A stretch of DNA of 64,000 nt, taken from contig NW_022145596.1 in NCBI RefSeq assembly GCF_000002235.5, positions 4,832,352 to 4,896,351 on the forward strand, in the 5' to 3' direction. This DNA is from Strongylocentrotus purpuratus. Its lineage: Eukaryota; Echinodermata; Echinoidea; Camarodonta; Strongylocentrotidae. The notes beneath the pieces were generated by a model. The model ran no database searches, was not told the DNA's origin, and saw nothing but the letters and a program-made list of their open reading frames with translations. Shown here piece by piece: positions 56,601 to 64,000 of the stretch. How positions within the stretch are numbered: position 1 is the stretch's first letter; every line of letters begins with the position of its first letter. The translations under genes and the position numbers were made by a program.

Positions 56601-57084
56601 AGCCACAGAACAGCAACCACCTCAACAGCCACAACCAGCAGGCATGGTCCAGCAGCCTAGTGGCCCTCAACCAGGACAAGCAGGCTTCTTCCCGGTCCAG
56701 GCCCCGGGGCAGATGCAGCCTCAAGGTCTTGGTCCATCCCAGGTAGTCCAACAACCACAACCAGCAGGAATGGTCCAGCAGCTAAGTGGTTCTCCACAAG
56801 TTGGCTACTTCCAGGTGCAAGGACCTGGAGGACAGATCCAGATGATCCCTGCCCAAGCACTCTACCCACAGGTCATGATGGCGCCAGCTCCTCAGCAACT
56901 TGCACCAACTCCGCAACCTGTACTGACTCAGCAGCCTGGACCCGCTCAGCAGCAAGTCCAGCAGACAACAGCGCCCTCTAAGCCAGCTGAAGACCAAGCT
57001 AAGGAAGAAGTCAGCGAACCAAGCGAGTTGCCTTCTGGTCAAGTCACTTCTGGCCAGTTCAGTGACCAGGCTGCACTCATCTAA
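50673..57084 (+). CDS. CD20/MS4A-like four-transmembrane protein with Pro/Gln-rich repeat tail, copy B
   Basis: Coding exons: 50673-50810, 51798-51914, 52482-52544, 53390-53539 (4a) or 53598-53747 (4b), 54327-54482, 54893-54974, 56309-57084. With one exon 4 the protein is 493 residues. Exon phases match copy A; exons 2, 3 and 6 have identical lengths (117, 63, 82). The N-terminus is 16 residues longer than in A. TM1 is about 47-70, TM2 78-98 (P-I-W-G-G), TM3 about 110-131, TM4 about 160-184. The large loop keeps two Cys (144, 152). The Cys-rich stretch after TM4 is shorter than in A (C-Y-K-A-C-M-C-C-R-R-C-C). The tail has G-M-V-Q-Q and G-Q-M-Q-P-Q-G repeats and ends S-D-Q-A-A-L-I. An AG acceptor at 50650-50651 suggests a non-coding first exon upstream. 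Family name inferred as for copy A. Confidence 0.82.
51324..51384. repeat. G-run/C-run fragment in intron 1 of copy B
   Basis: CAGGCGCGAATACAGGG plus a G-run, TTGATGGTCGAAC, then a C-run: a short remnant of a G/C-tract element. The TTGATGG and CATCAA pieces make the centre foldable. Confidence 0.55.
52805..52863. mobile_element. hAT-like MITE fragment in intron 3 of copy B
   Basis: AGGGGTCTAAAAAAGTTCAACC leads to GTGGCTACGTGCCTG, matching one half of 13776-13940 in reverse. The rest of the element is missing. Confidence 0.6.
53390..53539 (+). other. Alternative exon 4a of copy B (TM3 and large loop)
   Basis: 150 bases, 50 codons, phase 0 at both ends, acceptor ATAAAG and donor GTAAGTG. It encodes V-I-A-Y-L-V-M-S through the loop F-V-A-Q-D-D-N-Y-Y-E-S to C-E-S-P-S. 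The loop start G-I-F matches copy A, so this is probably the ancestral version. Confidence 0.8.
53598..53747 (+). other. Alternative exon 4b of copy B (duplicate)
   Basis: Same length, phase, acceptor ATAAAG and a GTAAGTA donor. It differs from 4a at about 14 bases, giving eight amino-acid changes (M17S, F25V, V26T, A27G, Q28P, D30Y, E34Q, S50I in exon numbering) and only one silent codon change. The downstream intron sequence is also duplicated (unit of 208 bases). The 58-base intron between 4a and 4b is probably too short to be removed efficiently, favouring use of one or the other. Joining both would add an extra membrane segment. Confidence 0.75.
55577..56085 (-). mobile_element. TTAA MITE, family C copy 3
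   Basis: TTAA on both sides; the ends AAAGGTAATACAAAGTTTTGG and its inverse are perfect. It is the reverse orientation of 9434-9942 and the best preserved copy. It lies in intron 6 of copy B. Confidence 0.85.
56465..56830 (+). repeat. Coding repeats in the copy B tail
   Basis: Three units beginning Q-P-A-G-M-V-Q-Q near 56488, 56632 and 56758, containing G-F-V-Q-V-Q-G-P-G-Q-M-Q-P-Q-G and variants. The first unit is 144 bases, the second is shortened to about 126, and the third continues as G-G-Q-I-Q-M-I, which also closes the copy A repeats. Confidence 0.8.
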
Positions 57085-57758
57085 GCTTAACAATGAAAGT
57101 TCATCTATCTTCAACTTACTAATAGTCTTTGTAATCAACAGTCCTGACAGATGCTCCATTTTAATTTCATTGTAGAGAAATATCAATACACACAAGATGT
57201 AATTACAAAGTATCTCCACGTTATACATTAGTTGTAAATCTAAAGAACAATCTGACATTCTTGTTAAATGATTTAACTAAAATGATCCAATATCTTTGAG
57301 TACCGGGTAGGTGACTAGGTGGACCCTCTCAAAGATATTCAGTGTTGTCACTGTTAGTAGTACCGGCTGGAGTTTGGTCCTCATCAGCAAGTTATATGTA
57401 AAGCAAATATGACTCTTTTTCTTAAAAAGTAGTTTTTATTCAAATCAGTAAAGCATTTGAAATTAGTGTTATGATACTAGCCAAAATTATTTTAAGATAT
57501 GTACATGTATTTTACTTTTTTATATTAAAGCTAAGGTTGTACTGGTAATTTGAAATATCTATGTTAAAGTACTATGTTATGACTCAGAGTCGAATTGATA
57601 GTTTGGGATTGTACATGTAAATACTAATTTGTATATTATGTATGCATACATGCAATTCTTATACCATATTACATATAATCATAGAAAAAATTTCACTGTA
57701 CAAATTGAATCTCTATTAATTCAAATTTCATTGTAAATGTGCCTATAGGTGTTTTACT

Positions 57759-57953
57759 TTAAAGCGTATCTGCCATAGTTTACAGGAGGGATTAGACTGC
57801 CCTGCAAGGTCACTGGACAGATGGTTATCTCATCAACTCAGCTCTCAGTTAACATAAGAAAAAGAGGATCATGGGGGACCAATGGTCACCGATTAGGCAT
57901 GGTTTGTTATATAGAGGGCGCAAGTAGCTACAAGTAGCGCAGTGGGCCTTTAA
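57759..57953 (+). mobile_element. TTAA MITE, family A copy 4
   Basis: TTAA at 57759 and 57950. It differs from 24575-24769 at only a few positions. It lies in the 3' flank of copy B. Confidence 0.8.
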
Positions 57954-60098
57954 CTCTTTTTTTTTTTTTAATTTGATTTAATCACATTTTATTTGTTGAT
58001 AATGTTACCTGCCATTAACATTTAAGAGGCTTTCACTGATTATGCAGTGTAGATTATGAAATGAACAATCTATCATTTATAATTAATTATATTAATTGTG
58101 TAGAGAAAGTTCATATTTTTCTCTTTAAAATTATCCAGATCATATTCAAATACAAGATTCGTTATGAATTGATCAGTTCTCTTAGATTATCTTGTTAAGT
58201 AGAATTTAAAGATTTAATTTCTATTTCTCAAAATTTCAAAACCCTATTTTCCTGCCCTTGCTCATATTGTAAATGAAATCCAACTGAAATAGATGTTATG
58301 CACCTTTGTTAAACTACTGTGGGTAACGGGGGAACAGAAACTTATTCATGAGTAAAACTCAGCTGAATTTTGTCTATTTAGTGTAATATATAATAAGGAA
58401 AATGCACTGCTGCAATCAATTTGTGAATGCAGCTGTCTTATATATAAATATATGAATGGGTTTGGTTTTTATATCTTGTTTAATCTTGTTTTCTTTCATT
58501 TCATTTTTAAACAAAAAACATTCTCAAAACTTTTTAGGATATATATTTTGTTTGTCACACAACAGTACTATATACTACCAGACTTTAAATAGAGGAAAAT
58601 TATGCAGAATATATATTACGTAACCAACTTTTTCTTCAGGAACAAAGTGGCTTATAATTAAGTGCATACCATATACATTTGGTCAAAAAAAGGAAATATG
58701 GAAAAATGAATACTAAAGAACAGTCAAAATGCATCTCTTTTCCACCCAAGATTGTGGAGGAGCAATGGGATACTGCCATGTGAATACTGCCAGATACTCC
58801 CATCTTTGCAATTGTTTTCTCAGCGACTCATTTCTGGTTAAAAACGTTTGCTCACTCATGCATGAGTGGTATGATACCAATTGCATATCATAGAGAGGTT
58901 TGATTTTTGTTAATATATGAAAGATAAGTTTATATTGAATACATGTATATATTTGAAAATCTTTACTATGAATATTTGTTCACCTTCTTTCTATTAGAAT
59001 TACTTAACAATTACAATTATTATGTACTATTTAAATCAAACATGTGTATTATGTCTTTAATGGCTTTTAAAGATATTTGTCATGCCTATTTGTGTAACCT
59101 TCTAAAGGTGTAATTCTTAACAGCTCTTATTGTCATGTGGTATGCTGGCTTTCAGTCAATAATAAACTTGCTTACTAGCAATCAAGTATCGTCTCATAAT
59201 TGTGAATACTTTCATCCAATTTATTTTATTTTGGCGGTGTTTCTTCCTTGTTATAAAGTTCAATGTAATCCAAGAATAATTTAAATAATAATTTACTTTA
59301 ATAACAATGTAATAATATTCAGGCAATTGTTCCTCATATCTAGGGAGATGCCACCTAAAGTTCTGGCCATGGTGGTCCATTTGCAATTTTAATATCTTAC
59401 TACATGTATCATCTTTATTGCAAAAAGGTAAACAATTTGGCTTATTCACAATTTCTGATATGTGGAAAAGATACAACAGCGCCGTACCCCCTAAAAAATT
59501 GTGCCTGTAAATTACCGAAATGGGTCATCAATTCATTTTTTCTTTCTTTGGCGAATTTTTGTGGTCTCAGTTTGGGATCTTTGAGCTAATACATACATTA
59601 ATAACTACTCTCCTAGAATTACAAATTTTAGATACTAAACATTGAAATCATGTTCGTTGATGTAGATAATGTTTATGTATGTGCAGACCATCATACATGC
59701 CTGGCTCCCTCTTTAGCTGAAAACTTTACATCTCTCACACACCTCAGGTCTTGCAATACATGTGGCGCTGTAATTCATCTACTTCCTATTTCATGTATAT
59801 CCTGGCAAGTTAGAGGGAAAAAAAGAGGTAAAGAGAAAGAGGAATCCGGCCAACTCCCCCGTTTTAACTATTGATTTCAGCCCTTCCTATGGAAAAGGTC
59901 GAGAAAATCTAGTTTTCAGTGAACTAGCTACAAGTTTATTTCAAGAAATACAAAAACAGAACATGTACATTGAATTCAAAGTGGAAGTTGTGAGCAGTAA
60001 TGACTAAGACAAGCAGATTTTAGATGCATGTTAATTGGCCTACTTATATAAATATCATATATGTCTTTCAGTACAAATTACAGACATTGTATACAATG
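57954..60098. other. 3' flank of copy B, no gene seen
   Basis: AT-rich. The nearest canonical AATAAA is at 59161, more than 2 kb from the stop codon; an ATTAAA lies at 57526. Neither is assigned as the gene's signal. Short frames near 59404-59874 show nothing recognisable. Confidence 0.4.
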
Positions 60099-60100
60099 TA

Positions 60101-61793
60101 CAGTGTGTCTCTAAAAAAAGTAAACCCAACTTCAACGGCAAATTTTCAGAAAACTATAAAATATTTACACATTATTTTTTCATGGTTAGATAGTCCAATA
60201 AGTCCTCTGTCCAATTATATCACTTAGGTTATCTGACGCTCATGCATGACTGAGCATGATTCAACTTAGTGAACTGGTGTCAAATCATCACTGTGGCAAG
60301 TTATTTCTTGCTATTGTCATGCATTCAGGGCCTATTTGAAGTTAAATCTTTGTCACATGTTAGGCCTATGATTACATAACAACTTCAGCAAAGGTTGTTC
60401 CTAACACAGGCACACTTCACATGCTTTCCAAACATGGTACAGTTGACAATTGAGCAGAGAGTATTCCTGGTAACTCGATACCAGGAAACAAGAAGTTTCG
60501 TGGAAGTTCAAGATGCTTTTCGGGTGCAGTTCCCCGAGAGGCAGCCTCCAACAAAAAGAGCCATCTGGTACAATGTGAGAAAGTATGCTGATCACGGAAC
60601 CAGTTTGAACAGGAATAAAGGACACTCTGGCCACAGACGAACTGGGAGGTCTGCTGAAACATCCAAGTGGTAAGAGAGGCCATCCAAGCCAACCCACGCA
60701 TAAGCACCAGGAGAAATGATACTGGAATACCACGCGCAACTTTTAACAGAATAGCAAGACTGGATTTGCATCTCCATCCATATCATGTTCATGTTCAGCA
60801 CCAACTTCTACCAGCTGATTTTCCCAGACGACTTCAATTTTCACAATGGTTTGTGAACCGGTGCAACCGAGATCGACAGTTCCTCCAGTTTTTAACCATC
60901 GGGGATGAAGCAACGTTTTCCATGGATGGAATGGTAAACACCCACAATGAGCACGAGTATGCTGAACTCCATCATCCACCGGGATATGCTTTTAATAAGA
61001 ACATGAGCAGGGAGAAAGTGAGTGTCTGGATTGGTCTTTGTGGCAATGGTTCATTGGTGGGACCTTACTTTTTTGAAGGCAACATCAATGGCAGGGCGTA
61101 CCTTGACATGCTGAACAATTTTATTGTGCCTGAGATGGAACAGATCTTCCCCCGACAACGACGTGGAGCATTCCGCAGGGCCTGGTGGGCTCAGGATGGG
61201 GCCCCAGTCCACAGACTTATTGCTGTGAGGAATCGTTTGACTGAACTCTTTGGCAATCGCATCATTGCTCTTCATTTCCCAGTTGAGTGGCCTGCACGTT
61301 CACCAGATCTGACACCATGCGATTTCTTTCTTTGGGGGTATCTTAAAGGAAAAGTGTTCCAAACCCCACCGGCCACAATTCAGGAGCTGAGGCAACAGAT
61401 AACAGGTGAAGTGAACCGATTACGACAAGATCAGGGAATGATCAGGCGTGCTGTCAGGGACATGAGGAGGCGTTGCGAGCTTTGCATGGAAAGGAATGGC
61501 GGTCATGTCGAGGGTACACATCCCTAAGCTATGCTTGTAAGAAATCAGACATTTCCTATGTCATTTGATTGATGAACTTCCAGTGCAATTCTAACTTGCC
61601 ACAGTGATGATTTCACACCCATTCACTAAGTTGAATCATGCTCAGTCATGCATGAGAGTTACATAACCTACGCGGTATCATTGGACAGAGGACTTATTGG
61701 ACTATCTAACCATAAAAAATAATGTGTAAATCTTTTATAGTTTTCTGAAAATTTGCCGTTGAAGTTGGGTTTACTTTTTTTAGAGACACACTG
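60101..61793 (+). mobile_element. Tc1/mariner-superfamily transposon, 1.69 kb, long inverted ends
   Basis: The element is flanked by TA (60099-60100 and 61794-61795). It starts CAGTGTGTCTCTAAAAAAAG and ends with the inverse. The inverted ends extend about 200 bases each (to about 60303 and from 61592), unusually long for this superfamily, and differ at few positions. The transposase frame fills the middle. Confidence 0.88.
60434..61527 (+). pseudogene. Transposase of the Tc1/mariner element (DD41D-like), one frameshift
   Basis: The first part (60434-60672) encodes an N-terminal helix-turn-helix region with M-V-Q-L-T-I-E-Q-R-V-F-L-V, of the kind found in DUF4817-type transposases. A one-base loss in the A-run near 60656-60659 shifts the frame into a stop (60671). 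The second frame (to 61527) carries E-A-I-Q-A-N-P-R-I-S, then the catalytic domain: D in I-G-D-E-A-T-F, D in W-A-Q-D-G-A-P-V-H, and D in P-C-D-F-F-L-W. Counting residues, 41 lie between the second and third Asp, so DD41D, unlike DD34D mariner or DD34E Tc1. The first Met upstream (60395) is possible, but Met at 60434 starts the conserved region. All catalytic residues are present; only the frameshift stops translation. Confidence 0.85.
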
Positions 61794-61795
61794 TA

Positions 61796-62282
61796 TATTG
61801 CAATAATCATAATCATGCCATTAGACATCAATCAATAAAGCATCAGAAAATTCTACTAATTTCTTTTCATAGCAAAATATATGTTTTATTGTCTTTGTAT
61901 CATACATATATTTGTTACAAGGATTGCTATCCCATTTAAGTGCACAATTGTGCACACTGTTCACACGTAAATTGATATGAAATATAAAGCTACGATGCTA
62001 AATTACCAATAAAATATCCACCATGCCAGTAATATAAACAATAGAAAATACCTTTCATAGCTCCCCCCCCCCCCCCTGCAAAACTATAGAAACTTATACA
62101 TATGTGTCTGTCATCAAGTTAGTACTCATACATGTATGAATGTCACTGATCCAAGATTTAAAAAAAAAATCAGCGTAGCTAATTTGTGCATTCATATCTA
62201 CAAGTTTTCTTAATATCTTTGCTACCAAGGATGCAACTTATGATGTAGGATGACTACTAAATTCGTTTAGGCAGTCAATAGC
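61796..62282. other. No gene seen
   Basis: AT-rich unique sequence with a C-run near 62064-62076. Confidence 0.4.
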
Positions 62283-62600
62283 CCCCCCCCCCCCCCCCAA
62301 AAAAAAAAAAAATAATAATAAATAAATAAATAAATAAATAAAAATTTTAAAAAAATAATAATAATTAAAAAAAAAAATAATAATAATAATAATAATAAAT
62401 AAATAAATAAAAAAAATAAAAAAAATTAATATATAAAATTGAATTTAAAAACAAAAAGTATATATTTTCTTAAATAAATGAATAAAGAAAGTAAATTATA
62501 CGAATAAAAAAAATAAAATAAAATACATAAAAAAAATAATTAATTACTAGATTATTCAAATAAAATAGATAAACAAATACATAAATAAATGAGAAAGTAA
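62283..62600 (+). repeat. C-run followed by A/T low-complexity (AATAA)n tract
   Basis: About 16 C, then about 300 bases of AATAAT, AAATAAATA and similar. It is low-complexity sequence, possibly an expanded retroposon tail. Confidence 0.8.
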
Positions 62601-62888
62601 ATAACAAAAATTGAGAAAAGATACTTGAAGGTATTAAACATATCAGAACTCTGGCAATAATTGGCAAATCACTTTCAATCACATTCCTCAGCTTTTTAAA
62701 ATAATTTTATTAGTAAACTGTACAACAAATTTCATCATCTGAACCTTTAACAAATTTCAATAAAATGACATAAACATTGTGCAAGATCAAATTTGTCAGT
62801 GCCGGTACTCACTTCTACAAAATTGAATGATAAGGCACTTTTTCATGAAAAGATCATACATGTATATAGAAGAATAACCATCATAATG

Positions 62889-63064
62889 CAGGGCGGATCT
62901 AGTGGGGGGGGGGGGGTTTCGGCTTTTTAACCCCCCCCCCCCTTGGGTGGCCAAGTGAGAAAAAAAAAGGGAAAAAAGAAGAAAAGAAAAGAAAACAAAA
63001 AAGAAGGAGAAAAAGTAAAACAGTAAAACGGCGCGATTTTTGGAAAATCCTAGATCCGCTCCTG
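62889..63064. mobile_element. hAT-like MITE, CAGGGCGGATCTAG ends
   Basis: Inverted ends CAGGGCGGATCTAG and CTAGATCCGCTCCTG, a G-run and C-run after the left end, and a purine-rich middle. TAATG occurs immediately before (62884-62888) and after (63065-63069), so a 5-base duplication is possible; an 8-base one is not seen. Confidence 0.65.
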
Positions 63065-63069
63065 TAATG

Positions 63070-64000
63070 AACCAATGGCTGTACAAAAAGGGTACAGAAA
63101 TACATTTTATCTGTACCATAAAAATATTATTTTGAAGATACAAAACGAACTGAATATGATACATACAAAAATTGTTGTTGTAGCTCTTTGAAAAACATGT
63201 CAACATTTTGAATGCACATACCGTGATGTTGAATGACAAAGCATCTTACGGTAATCGTATTCATCTACATGTGCCCCTACAGCATTAGAATTAAACTGTT
63301 GGTGACATAGATAGCAACTTTTCATTTATTTTAGTGATATTCTGACCACATTTCTTGAAATGGATTTAAGATCAATTTGACTCTTTTCAAATACATTGTA
63401 AGAGCAAAACACTGAAGTGGATAAGGAATAAAACTCTAGATTTCCATATTTCTAAAGGTCACCATATTCCCGCATAAAATATTAGAGCTATAATATGGCA
63501 ATTAAAAGAAATGTCTAATTCAAAGCTCCTAATTAAAAGTCTAATTCAAAGCTTCTGATCAAACTATCGGAATTTCATTACCTTTCTATGCAATTTGTTA
63601 GACAAAAATCTTGTGCATGATTCATTTAGATTGGCATGTTGCCAATTTGTCAGAGACCTGATTAATTCCAATCATTCTTATTGGCAACCTACAAGATTAC
63701 ACAGAATCTGGTCACACAAGTATTTTTAGTTTTATACTGAAATTACTTCCTGACTTTGGAAAGCTTTGCAGGGCATTTTTAGGACCTTGAAAAGACGGTT
63801 TTAAATGTCATGAAGAAAAAAATTCTGGTATCTAGTTTTGATTTCAATATATTCTTGCTGTAAGTGTTTTGAATGAAGAGATAGATAATTACCGGTAACA
63901 TAATTTCTTGGTACCCTTATTTCTTGGTACCCTAACTGTTTCCACAAAAAATTATGAAACGTAAAAATAAAGAATGAAAAGTCCTTGAATCATTTTCAGA
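63070..64000. other. No gene seen
   Basis: AT-rich flank. AGTCTAATTCAAAGCT occurs twice close together near 63510 and 63538. Otherwise nothing recognised. Confidence 0.4.

Noticed and set aside
56317..57258. Minus-strand frames of 147 and 158 codons opposite copy B exon 7
   Set aside because: Shadow frames of the Pro/Gln repeat coding sequence and its 3' flank; no domain.
24575..57953. Family A MITEs flanking both genes taken as the ends of one large composite transposon
   Set aside because: Both copies are in the same orientation, each has its own TTAA flanks, and other copies occur elsewhere in the window.

Overview
This is eukaryotic genomic DNA, most likely from a sea urchin or another echinoderm. 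The evidence is intron-rich genes, long G and C homopolymers, tRNA-derived SINEs, broken non-LTR retrotransposons and very dense miniature inverted-repeat elements. The species is an inference. There are no operons, prokaryotic signals or viral genes.

Only three host protein-coding genes can be supported. A single-exon class A (rhodopsin-like) G-protein-coupled receptor lies on the minus strand at 2972-4114. Two plus-strand, seven-exon paralogues lie at 24931-31769 (copy A) and 50673-57084 (copy B). They encode four-transmembrane proteins resembling the CD20/MS4A family, with a Cys-rich juxtamembrane stretch and a long Pro/Gln-rich C-terminal tail built of repeats. Exon order, exon phases and most exon lengths match between A and B, so they are tandem duplicates. 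In B the exon for TM3 plus the large extracellular loop is present twice (53390-53539 and 53598-53747), separated by a 58-base intron. This looks like a mutually exclusive exon pair whose differences change mainly the extracellular loop, and it is the most interesting host feature here.

The rest is mostly mobile DNA. By region: 1-13000 holds a broken LINE, a mariner-type MITE, the receptor gene, several TTAA-flanked elements and tRNA-like SINEs. 13000-24800 holds nested MITEs, palindromes, a broken LINE and two fold-back minisatellites. 24900-31800 is copy A. 34912-45655 is a 10.7 kb inverted repeat whose arms each carry a unique outer segment and an array of a 75-base satellite (about 23 units on the left, about 10 on the right). 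Its interior holds purine-rich blocks, two other satellites, a LINE fragment and hAT-like MITEs. 45935-49859 is a 3.9 kb element with inverted ends and TAG flanks, carrying a younger LINE fragment. 50673-57084 is copy B. 60101-61793 is a nearly complete Tc1/mariner-type transposon with a DD41D-like catalytic triad and one frameshift.

Several insertions can be proved from the window: target-site duplications at 13768/13941, 42967/43129 and 11897/12129, an unoccupied version of the first site near 33958, and a LINE reading frame that resumes on the far side of a MITE. Exon boundaries were placed by eye from GT/AG signals and A-versus-B agreement; no alignment, transcript or database search was run.
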